Source: DASPXK01 sp035637315 (lineage in GTDB: Bacteria > Chloroflexota > UBA6077 > JACCZL01). From it: a DNA stretch of 30,563 nt. The DNA lies in assembly GCA_035637315.1 (NCBI GenBank), contig DASPXK010000299.1:1-30563 (forward strand). The letters are read 5' to 3'. Shown one piece after another: positions 15,330 through 21,987 of this stretch. Within the stretch, counting starts at the first letter, position 1. Every line of letters begins with the position of its first letter. A program made the translations under genes and the position numbers. A model generated the notes under the pieces. The model was not told where the DNA came from and did no database searches. It worked only from the letters and a program-made list of their open reading frames with translations.

Positions 15330-16343
15330 TTGGTCGAAACCATAATCTCTAAGGTCGACGCGTTACACGCATCGGACGACTTCGGCAGGTTTCAGGTCGA
15401 GCCGCTCGAACGCGGCTTTGGCCTCACGCTCGGAAATGCGTTGCGCCGAGTACTGCTCTCGTCGCTTCCGGGCGCGGCCGTGACGCAGGTCAAGGTCGAC
15501 GGCATCTATCACGAGTTCGCCACGATCCCTGGCGTCAAGGAAGACACGACAGAGATCATCCTCAATCTCAAGCAGCTTCGGCTCAAGTCCCACACAGACC
15601 AGCCGACCCAGCTTCGGCTGATCGCCTCTGGGCCCGGCGTGGTGACCGCCAGTGACCTGATCTACCCTAGTGAGATCGAGGTGGTCAACCCAGAGCTGTA
15701 CATCGCCAGCCTGGACAACAGTGATGCCCGCCTGGAGCTGGAGCTGACCGTCGAGCGGGGCACGGGCTATCTGTCCTCGGACGGTCGCGAGCCGCCTGCG
15801 TTGGGTGTAATCCCGGTCGACGCCATCTTCACCCCGGTCAGGCGAGTCAACTATCAGGTCGAGAACACGCGCGTCGGGGCCCGGACTGATCTGGACCGGT
15901 TGGTTATCGAGATCCAGACCGACGGGACGGTCCCGCCCATGGACGCCCTGGTCCAGGCGGCGACGCTGCTGATGGAGCAGTTCAGCGTCTTTGCCGAGCT
16001 GCAGCAGCCGTCGCGGCGGGCCGATCGGGCCGGGTTGGTCACGAGCACCATTCCACCCCATATCCTCGATATGCCGATCGAACAGCTCGACCTTTCCCAG
16101 CGCACGTACAACTGCCTCAAACGGTCGCAGATCACCAAGGTTGGCCAGGTTATGCAGATGAGCGAGGACGAGTTGCTCTCCCTGCGCAACTTCGGCCAGA
16201 AGTCGCTGGAGGAGCTGCGCGAGCGACTTCGAGAGCACGGCCTGCTGCCTGAGGAGACTGGAGCGGAGACCACGGCCGTGGTCGGCGAGCGGGATGGCCA
16301 GGAGGACCTGGTGTTCGAGACCGTCTCCGACGAGCGCGAGTAG
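15330..16343 (+). CDS. rpoA: DNA-directed RNA polymerase subunit alpha
   Basis: Alpha dimerises to nucleate RNA polymerase assembly. The N-terminal domain shows FGRFQVEPLERGFGLTLGNA, LRRVLLSSLPGAAVTQVKVD and the GVKEDTTEIILNLKQL segment. The C-terminal domain has IEQLDLSQRTYNCLKRSQI and LLSLRNFGQKSLEELRERL, the helix-hairpin-helix that binds UP elements and activators, then an acidic tail of about 30 residues. I use the TTG start at 15330 (337 residues) because of the ideal Shine-Dalgarno sequence and because the family normally starts just before this point; GTG 15252 would add 26 residues without family similarity. Confidence 0.95.
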   Translation: MVETIISKVDALHASDDFGRFQVEPLERGFGLTLGNALRRVLLSSLPGAAVTQVKVDGIYHEFATIPGVKEDTTEIILNLKQLRLKSHTDQPTQLRLIASGPGVVTASDLIYPSEIEVVNPELYIASLDNSDARLELELTVERGTGYLSSDGREPPALGVIPVDAIFTPVRRVNYQVENTRVGARTDLDRLVIEIQTDGTVPPMDALVQAATLLMEQFSVFAELQQPSRRADRAGLVTSTIPPHILDMPIEQLDLSQRTYNCLKRSQITKVGQVMQMSEDELLSLRNFGQKSLEELRERLREHGLLPEETGAETTAVVGERDGQEDLVFETVSDERE

Positions 16344-16354
16344 CGGGAGGTGTG

Positions 16355-16708
16355 GTGAGGCATCAGCTCGGGCGGCGCAAGCTCGGCCGACCCACCGGGC
16401 ACAGGTTGTCGATGATCCGCAATCAGGTCACCGACCTGCTGCGCTACGAGAAGGTCCGTACGACCGAGGCGAAGGCCAGCGAGCTGCGCCGCGAGGCCGA
16501 GCGGGTCATCAGTCTGGCGCGTACCGGCGATGTGCACCACCGCCGCCTGGCGCTGTGCAGGGTCTACGACTCGCGCGTCGTGACGAAGTTGTTCGAAGAG
16601 CTCGCGCCACGGTTTGCTGACAGGCCGGGCGGCTACACGCGGATCGTGAAGCTCAGTCCGCGTCGGGGCGACGGGGCGCCGATGGCGCAGGTCGAGCTGG
16701 TTCTGTAG
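16355..16708 (+). CDS. rplQ: Large ribosomal subunit protein L17
   Basis: L17 lies at the base of the 50S near the tunnel exit. The 117-residue product starts MRHQLGRRKLGRPTGHRLSM and has IRNQVTDLLRYEKVRTTEAK and AERVISLARTGD, then the C-terminal GGYTRIVKLSPRRGDGAPMA. The GTG at 16355 is preferred over the GTG at 16352, since GGGAGG at 16345 leaves only one base before the latter and the family begins MRH. It is the last gene of the alpha operon proper, followed closely by truA. Confidence 0.95.
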   Translation: MRHQLGRRKLGRPTGHRLSMIRNQVTDLLRYEKVRTTEAKASELRREAERVISLARTGDVHHRRLALCRVYDSRVVTKLFEELAPRFADRPGGYTRIVKLSPRRGDGAPMAQVELVL

Positions 16709-16714
16709 GGGGAG
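16708..16714 (+). promoter_or_regulatory. Ribosome-binding site before the non-canonical truA start
   Basis: GGGGGAG at 16708-16714 overlaps the last base of the rplQ stop and lies eight bases before the ATA at 16723. No ATG, GTG or TTG occurs in the truA frame between here and 16819, so this site points to initiation at ATA, or less likely at ATT 16738. Confidence 0.55.
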
Positions 16715-16722
16715 CCGGCTAC

Positions 16723-17505
16723 ATACCGCTTCGGACGATTCGGCTAGCCCTCGCGTACGATGGCACCGGATACCATGGCTTCGGCATCCAGCCGGGTCGA
16801 CGGACGATTCAGGAGACGTTGGAGGAAACATTATCGGAGGCCCTCGACGAGCGGGTACGAGTCACGGCGGCCGGGCGGACCGATGCCGGCGTGCACGCCA
16901 GTGGCCAGGTGGTCAGCTTCAAGACTCGCGGGCGCCTGGCACCGGACGAGCTGATGCGGGCTGGAAATGCGCGCTTACCGGACGACATCCAGATCCTCGG
17001 TGCTGAGGAGGCGCCAGCTAGCTTCGATGCCCGACGTAGCGCCCTGGGGCGCCGTTATCGCTACACGATCTGGAACCGGCCGCTCCCCAATCTCTGGCAG
17101 CGTTACTACACCTGGCACGTTCCGGAGCGCTTGAGCGTGCCCGCAATGAATGAGGCAGCAAGTCTGCTGGTCGGAAGGCATGACTTCGGGGCGTTCCTGG
17201 GCCAGGCGGCGCGCGAGCCCGCCAGCCGATCGACTGTCCGCGTGGTGACGCGTTCGGACTGGTTGAAAGATGGTGGACATCTCTATTACGACATCACGGC
17301 CGACGCCTTCCTGCGCCATATGGTGCGGGGGATCGTCGGTACGCTCGTCTGGGTGGGTCAGGGACGATTGAACGTGCGACAATTCGAGCAGATCCTGGAC
17401 TCCGGCGACCGGCGGCGCGCGGGACCAAATGCCCCCGCACAGGGGCTGATGCTCGTCGGGGTCGACTACGAGAACGAACCCTTGCTGGGAGACTCACGGC
17501 AATGA
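16723..17505 (+). CDS. truA: tRNA pseudouridine(38-40) synthase TruA, no canonical start codon
   Basis: TruA converts uridines 38-40 of the tRNA anticodon arm to pseudouridine. The frame reads RTIRLALAYDGTGYHGFGIQ and TIQETLEETL, matching the TruA N-terminus, then AAGRTDAGVHASGQVVSF with the catalytic aspartate (residue 54 counted from ATA), and later GRRYRYTIWNRPLPNLWQRY and DAFLRHMVRGIVGTLVWVGQ. The first canonical start, TTG 16819, would remove about 32 conserved residues. Upstream there is no ATG, GTG or TTG in frame deep into rplQ. ATA at 16723 with a good Shine-Dalgarno sequence gives MPLRTIRLALAYDG and about 260 residues, a normal length. The end overlaps rplM by four bases. Confidence 0.88.
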   Translation: MPLRTIRLALAYDGTGYHGFGIQPGRRTIQETLEETLSEALDERVRVTAAGRTDAGVHASGQVVSFKTRGRLAPDELMRAGNARLPDDIQILGAEEAPASFDARRSALGRRYRYTIWNRPLPNLWQRYYTWHVPERLSVPAMNEAASLLVGRHDFGAFLGQAAREPASRSTVRVVTRSDWLKDGGHLYYDITADAFLRHMVRGIVGTLVWVGQGRLNVRQFEQILDSGDRRRAGPNAPAQGLMLVGVDYENEPLLGDSRQ

Positions 17506-17945
17506 GGACATACTCGCCCAAAGCGGCGGAGATCACGCCACAATGGCACGTGATCGATGCGTCAGGCGTGTCGCTCGGTCGCCTCGCTAGCCAGGTGGCT
17601 CAGCTCCTGCGGGGCAAGCACCACCCGACCTATGCACCCCACATGGACTTGCGCGATCACGTCATCGTGATCAACGCAGCCAAAGTCAGCTTGAGTGGAC
17701 GCAAGGCCGACCAAAAGATCTACTATCGCCACTCCGGCTATCCCGGCGGCCTGCGGGCTGTCGTGCTCAAAGATGAGCTGGCCAAGCGACCAGCGCGTGT
17801 GATCGAGCGGGCGGTCAGGGGTATGCTGCCCCACACGACGCTGGGTCGTGCGTTGTACCGAAAGCTGCGCGTCTACACCGGCCCCGAGCATCCGCACGCT
17901 GGCCAGGTGGAGTCGGCGCCCAACAAGGAGGACACGAGCGCGTGA
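17502..17945 (+). CDS. rplM: Large ribosomal subunit protein L13
   Basis: L13 is an early-assembly 50S protein. The 147-residue frame contains WHVIDASGVSLGRLASQVAQ, LLRGKHHPTYAPHMD, DHVIVINAAKVSLSGRKADQ, YYRHSGYPGGLR and the C-terminal RAVRGMLPHTTLGRALYRKL then VYTGPEHPHAGQ. The ATG at 17502 overlaps the truA stop (ATGA) and the stop overlaps the rpsI GTG (GTGA), so truA, rplM and rpsI are likely translationally coupled. Confidence 0.96.
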   Translation: MRTYSPKAAEITPQWHVIDASGVSLGRLASQVAQLLRGKHHPTYAPHMDLRDHVIVINAAKVSLSGRKADQKIYYRHSGYPGGLRAVVLKDELAKRPARVIERAVRGMLPHTTLGRALYRKLRVYTGPEHPHAGQVESAPNKEDTSA

Positions 17946-18349
17946 GGAACCGCAGAGCGGCGCCGAATCAGTTCACCGCGGTCGGACGGCGCAAGACCAG
18001 CATCGCCAAGGTGCTCCTGCAACCAGGGGCGGGCAACGTCATCGTCAACGGTGTTCCGATCGAGGAGCGCTTCCCCAGGCAGTCCCACCAGAACGCGATT
18101 ACCCTGCCGCTCCGCTTGACGAACACGATTGGTGCCTACAACGTCCTGGCCGAAGTTGAGGGCGGCGGGGTCACCGGCCAGGCCGGCGCGATCGTGCATG
18201 CCACGGCGCGCGCCCTCGTGAAGGCCGATGAGTCCACGAAGCCAGTCCTCCGCCAGGCCGGCCTCCTCACCCGTGACCCGCGGATGAAGGAGCGGAAGAA
18301 GTACGGCCTGAAGCGGGCTCGTAAGGCTCCTCAGTACACCAAGCGCTAG
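17942..18349 (+). CDS. rpsI: Small ribosomal subunit protein S9
   Basis: S9 extends its C-terminal tail to the P-site tRNA anticodon. The 135-residue product has TAVGRRKTSIAKVLLQPG at the N-terminus, VEGGGVTGQAGAIVHATARA in the middle and RDPRMKERKKYGLKRARKAP followed by QYTKR, the expected basic end. The start is GTG 17942, overlapping rplM. The last 83 bases are also the 3' end of the convergent DUF2207 frame. No terminator lies between the two, so transcripts from both sides should run into each other. Confidence 0.96.
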   Translation: MRNRRAAPNQFTAVGRRKTSIAKVLLQPGAGNVIVNGVPIEERFPRQSHQNAITLPLRLTNTIGAYNVLAEVEGGGVTGQAGAIVHATARALVKADESTKPVLRQAGLLTRDPRMKERKKYGLKRARKAPQYTKR

Positions 18350-19850
18350 TCTCCCGGTCGCGGCCGACTCGCAGGGCGACCTCGTACCGAAGCCAGCGGT
18401 CCGGCTCGGAGAGACCCGGTCGGCCCGGCCGGCCTTGGAGATGTCTGGCAAACGCCCGCCAGCGCGCCGCCTCAAGGGCTCCATCCGTCGTCAGCGGTGA
18501 GATCGCGTGGGCCAGCCCGCGCGCGGCGCCGCCGATCAGAGCCAGGGCCACGAACGGCAGCGCCCACAACTCCGAATAGCCCAGCAGGGCGAATGCGGCG
18601 ATGGCCACGCCGACTGCGCCCACGATCAAGAATGCCGTGCCGATTGACCGATAGCGGCGACTGAGCTGGTCGAGGTTCCGTTCGAACAGTCCGACCTGTG
18701 CCAGCTCAGCGCGCAGCTGGTCCTCAAAGAGCGGCATGTTGGCAGGCGCGCGCTCGCGCACGTCGGATAACTGGACTATGCCGAGCCCGCTTGGAAACAA
18801 GGTAGCCAGCAAGGTCCGCTCGTGCGGCCGCAGGCCCAGGACATCGTTCTTCAGCAACTCGAAGCGCGGGTCAGGGCCGTCGCTGAGCCTGAGCACCTCG
18901 CGATCGGCGAGGTCCAGCAGCGATGCCACTATCTCCTGGCTGTCGGCGCGCCCGTTGACGAGCATTCCAACCATGGCGGCCGGCCTGTCGCTGGGCGGTC
19001 GGTCGAGGATGCGCGGGACGGCCTGGGCGGACGGACCTCGGACCCGCGTGCGCCAGACACCCAGCAGCCAGCGGCCTCCGACCGCGCCGCTGAAGAGGGC
19101 GGCCAGCACGAGGACGACGTTGAGCACCGCTCGCGCGTGAGCCTGGTACCAGTCCGCAAGGTCGGCTCGAAGCTGCCAGGGCGGCCGCCGCGCCTGGACC
19201 AGGCCATGCGGAAACTGGACTCGAATCTCGAATGGCTCGCCGGGCAGCAGGCTAGTGGCGTTGAAGACGACCGTCCGCGGGTCCGCCAGGCCGGCGTCCT
19301 GGGCCGCGCCTTCAGGGTAGGTGCTCAGCTCGATCTCGTCTGGCGCCAGGTCAGTCGGAAAACGGACGGTCACGGTCGAGGCGCCGACCGGTGTCGGATG
19401 GTCGGCTGAGACCGCCGTCCAGTAGAGCTGGTCGCCGTCGTCATGCAACCCGATCCCACGATCGACGCGGTATCGAATGAAGAAGGTGCGGGTGCCACTG
19501 TTTATCTGTGGGAACCACCAGTCGATGCGGGTGAGTCCATCGTTGAGGGTCGTGGCGAACGTGAAGGGCTGGTCGCTGCCGCGGACGTACGGGCGCCCGG
19601 GTTCCTCGACGGCGATCTCGGTGATCCCGCCGACTCGGTCCAGCGGAATCTCGCGTGAGCTCTTGCGCAGTGGGCGACGAACGTCCAGGACCTGCGTCTC
19701 GCTAACGTCGAACGTCCCGTCCGGGCGTAGATTTATCTCGACGTCGTAGCGCTGCCAGGAATAGGAGCCAGCTTCCTGGGCCCACAGCGGCAAATAGCTG
19801 CCGAGCGCTAGCATGACGACCAGCGCCAGCAACGGGTGCCATCGCCGCAT
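18267..19850 (-). CDS. DUF2207-type membrane protein, C-terminus antisense to rpsI
   Basis: The 527-residue protein has a signal peptide (MRRWHPLLALVVMLALGSYL, cleavage likely after AQA), an extracytoplasmic beta-rich domain at about 25-230 with SSREIPLDRVGGITEI and GTRTFFIRYRVDRGIG typical of DUF2207, a membrane segment near 240-262 (VLNVVLVLAALFSGAVGG) and two more near 400-445. A cytoplasmic part between them has DSQEIVASLLDLADREVLRL. Where family members usually have an ERYLPYAVA-like end, this one has DRWLRYEVALRVGRD and then about 30 residues read antisense through rpsI, so the C-terminus looks replaced. Function is unknown. The sequence TATAAT lies six bases before the ATG. Confidence 0.85.
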   Translation of the reverse strand: MRRWHPLLALVVMLALGSYLPLWAQEAGSYSWQRYDVEINLRPDGTFDVSETQVLDVRRPLRKSSREIPLDRVGGITEIAVEEPGRPYVRGSDQPFTFATTLNDGLTRIDWWFPQINSGTRTFFIRYRVDRGIGLHDDGDQLYWTAVSADHPTPVGASTVTVRFPTDLAPDEIELSTYPEGAAQDAGLADPRTVVFNATSLLPGEPFEIRVQFPHGLVQARRPPWQLRADLADWYQAHARAVLNVVLVLAALFSGAVGGRWLLGVWRTRVRGPSAQAVPRILDRPPSDRPAAMVGMLVNGRADSQEIVASLLDLADREVLRLSDGPDPRFELLKNDVLGLRPHERTLLATLFPSGLGIVQLSDVRERAPANMPLFEDQLRAELAQVGLFERNLDQLSRRYRSIGTAFLIVGAVGVAIAAFALLGYSELWALPFVALALIGGAARGLAHAISPLTTDGALEAARWRAFARHLQGRPGRPGLSEPDRWLRYEVALRVGRDRETSAWCTEEPYEPASGRTSSAPSSAGHG

Positions 19851-19856
19851 GGGTCG

Positions 19857-19862
19857 ATTATA
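19857..19862 (-). promoter_or_regulatory. Perfect -10 box six bases before the DUF2207 ATG
   Basis: The minus strand reads TATAAT at 19862-19857, then CGACCC and the ATG ending at 19850. With a start site about seven bases after the -10 box, transcription would begin at or near the A of the start codon, giving a leaderless mRNA. No good -35 element is seen at the expected distance. Confidence 0.55.
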
Positions 19863-19865
19863 ACG

Positions 19866-19884
19866 GGCCCGGATGTCGCGGGCC
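19866..19884 (-). terminator. Stem-loop after the TPR gene
   Basis: A perfect 6-bp GC stem (GGCCCG / CGGGCC) with a 7-base loop lies four bases after the TPR stop and just upstream of the DUF2207 -10 box. On the minus strand it is followed by CGTTATAATC, a poor U-tract. It may be a weak terminator or a site overlapping the promoter. Confidence 0.3.
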
Positions 19885-19887
19885 GGC

Positions 19888-20394
19888 TCATGATGACGAG
19901 CTCTGGGCTAGGCCGTTTCTGCGCGCAACCAGGCGCTCGAGCATGCCTTGCGCGTACGCGGCGCCGGGCTGCTCGTCGAGCGCCTTGCGGAAGCATTCGA
20001 CTGCCCGTTTGGTCTCGCCCCGGGCGGCGTAGATCCGGCCGAGGTTAGTCCATGGGAAGGCGCGCGCCTCGTAGCGCTCGGCGACGGTGGCTCGCTCCAA
20101 CCAGGGAATCGCCTCGTCAAGCTTCCCCTGGCGAATCAGGTAGGCGCCAATGTCGTTGTAGGGGTTGCCAAACGATGGATCGGTCTCGATGGCTTTGCGG
20201 CACTCGGCGATCGCCTCGTCGATGCGGTCCTGGAAGCTGTAGGCCCAGCCACGAAAGGTATACGCTTCAGCGGTGGGGAACACATCGATCGAACGGGTGA
20301 AGGCGCTGATGGCCGCATCGAGGCGGCCGCTCTCGAGCAGCCGAGTGCCCTCTTCCCACAGCCTCAGCGCCTGCGCCCTCAGGTCCTCGTCCAT
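19888..20394 (-). CDS. Tetratricopeptide-repeat protein
   Basis: A soluble 168-residue protein made almost wholly of about four TPR helical pairs: ALRLWEEGTRLLESGRLDAA (from about residue 9), YTFRGWAYSFQDRIDEAIAE, YNDIGAYLIRQGKLDEAIPW and TNLGRIYAARGETKRAVECF. The last has the usual small residues at the turn, followed by KALDEQPG. There is no signal peptide or membrane segment, so a cytosolic scaffold role is likely. It lies 72 bases downstream of the sigma factor gene on the same strand and 37 bases upstream of the DUF2207 gene. The partner is unknown. Confidence 0.85.
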   Translation of the reverse strand: MDEDLRAQALRLWEEGTRLLESGRLDAAISAFTRSIDVFPTAEAYTFRGWAYSFQDRIDEAIAECRKAIETDPSFGNPYNDIGAYLIRQGKLDEAIPWLERATVAERYEARAFPWTNLGRIYAARGETKRAVECFRKALDEQPGAAYAQGMLERLVARRNGLAQSSSS

Positions 20395-20466
20395 CGATTC
20401 CAGCGTACCTCACGCCGAGGCGGCTGCCAAGGAGCAGGATCGGATCGGGGGCCAGGCGGCCCTCGG

Positions 20467-21540
20467 TTACTCGAGGTACTCGGCCAGACGACGGCGGAGT
20501 GATGGCCGACGCAGCTTGGCGATCGCCTCAGCCTCGAGCTGGCGCACTCGCTCGCGACTGACCCCAATGACCTGGCCGATCTCGCCCAGGGTGCGTGGCC
20601 GCTGGTCAGAGATGCCAAATCGCATTCGCAGCACCATTCGCTCGCGCGGGGTGAGGTGCTGGAGCGCATCGTCCAGGTAGTCGCTCAGGAGCGCCCGCTC
20701 GGCCACGTCGCCAGGCGCCTCCTCGGCGTGGTTCGAGAGAAGATCGCCCAGAGTGTTCTCTTCGTCGCTTCCGACCGGCGTCTCCAGCGAGATCGGATTC
20801 GCCGACGCACGGAAGGCCTCGCGCACCTTCTCGACCGGCAGGCCCAGCTCGAGCGCAACGTCTTCCGGCTTGGGATCATGGCCCAGGCGCTGCTGGAGCC
20901 GCTGGAAGGTGCTGTAGACGTGGCCGATCTGGTCGATCATGTGGACTGGGACGCGGATCGTGCGGCTCTGGTTGGCGATCGCTCGTGTCACAGCCTGGCG
21001 GATCCACCAGTAGGCGTAGGTACTGAATTTGAAACCGCGCCGATAGTCGAATTTCTCAACCGCTCGCGACAACCCCAGACTGCCCTCCTGAATGAGGTCG
21101 GAGAATGGCAGGCCGCGCCCCAGATAGCGCCGCGCGACCGATACCACCAGCCGCAGGTTGGACTCCATCAGCTTTCGCCTGGCCGCCTCGCCGGTGATCA
21201 GGTCGCGCTCGAGCAAGGCGAGTTGTTCGACGTCGTTGGGTGGATCGGTCTCCAGTATCAAGGCGGCGTTAACCCCGCGCTCGAGCGACCGGGCCAACTC
21301 GACCTCCTGCTCAGCAGTCAGGAGCGGGATTCGGGCGATGTCTCGAAAATAAATGCCGAGCGGCGAATCGATGCCCGCCTCGGCGCTGTCGGGGGCGGGG
21401 GTTGCTACAGTGTGGTCGGCTTCAGCCTCGCTGACCAGCTCGGCCAACTCCTCCCAACCCGGGCTGAGCGTCTCGGTCCCATTGGCGTCACGGTCATTGG
21501 AGGTACCGGCATCATGAAGCAAGCGATCGTCGATAATCAT
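20467..21540 (-). CDS. RNA polymerase sigma-70 factor, RpoD/SigA type
   Basis: The protein recognises promoters with core RNA polymerase. It has region 1.2 (SPLGIYFRDIARIPLLTAEQ), regions 2.1-2.4 (KLMESNLRLVVSVARRYLGR; LPFSDLIQEGSLGLSRAVEK; GFKFSTYAYWWIRQAVTRAI; RTIRVPVHM), region 3 (LQQRLGHDPKPEDVALELGL) and region 4 with the helix-turn-helix LGEIGQVIGVSRERVRQLEA. There is an acidic N-terminal leader of about 60 residues but no long region 1.1, so it is a short group 1 or a group 2 sigma. I use ATG at 21540 (357 residues); GTG at 21576 would add 12 residues, and neither has a clear Shine-Dalgarno sequence. Confidence 0.93.
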   Translation of the reverse strand: MIIDDRLLHDAGTSNDRDANGTETLSPGWEELAELVSEAEADHTVATPAPDSAEAGIDSPLGIYFRDIARIPLLTAEQEVELARSLERGVNAALILETDPPNDVEQLALLERDLITGEAARRKLMESNLRLVVSVARRYLGRGLPFSDLIQEGSLGLSRAVEKFDYRRGFKFSTYAYWWIRQAVTRAIANQSRTIRVPVHMIDQIGHVYSTFQRLQQRLGHDPKPEDVALELGLPVEKVREAFRASANPISLETPVGSDEENTLGDLLSNHAEEAPGDVAERALLSDYLDDALQHLTPRERMVLRMRFGISDQRPRTLGEIGQVIGVSRERVRQLEAEAIAKLRRPSLRRRLAEYLE

Positions 21541-21987
21541 CGCACGCGCTTCTAGAAAAGACGGCGAAACAGCCACCCGGCGGAGGGGGGAGGACTGCCT
21601 CGCTCCAAAGCTGCGCTGCCTGGCGGCGCGCCGTGCACCATCGGTTTACATAATAGCCGACCGGAGCCCCTTGATGCAAGCGTTTTGTTGGACACTTCGT
21701 GACCACTCCTCAGCTCTCGGCTCCAACGCCTCGCTCAAGAGACCCGACTGCCCGCTCAGGCGCGGCTGGCGGCGCCAAAACGTCCGGCCTGGTCGCCCAC
21801 GGCCCAGTGATCAGGTCGGCCCGCGTCAGTCATTGGGCGCGTCCCGAGCATGGCTCTTACGCTGAGCAGGAGCGACGCGGCGCGCTTCCGTGGCGTACGG
21901 GATATTGCTGAGAAGAGATGCGTGGGAGCCTGAACCGAGTCTAGGGCTTCGCGCCCAACCTGTCAAGCGTCCGGAGGGAGGCGACTC
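21541..21987. other. Non-coding region between divergent sigma and deacylase genes
   Basis: About 450 bases between the starts of the sigma gene (minus) and the deacylase gene (plus). It contains a candidate promoter for the sigma gene (21650-21679) and the deacylase ribosome-binding site GGAGGGAGG at 21973-21981. Short open frames in it have no coding character. I see no tRNA, riboswitch or repeat. A promoter for the deacylase must be here, but I could not pick one with confidence. Confidence 0.5.
21650..21679 (-). promoter_or_regulatory. Candidate promoter of the sigma factor gene
   Basis: On the minus strand the -10 element is TATTAT (21655-21650, five of six matches). Eighteen bases upstream is TTGCAT (21679-21674), whose first three bases match TTGACA. 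This AT-rich patch stands out in GC-rich sequence and would give a leader of about 65-100 bases before the gene. Confidence 0.4.

Noticed and set aside
20446..20465. GGGCC/GGCCC stem after the sigma gene as a terminator
   Set aside because: The stem is only five pairs with a four-base loop and no U-tract on the minus strand; too common in GC-rich DNA.
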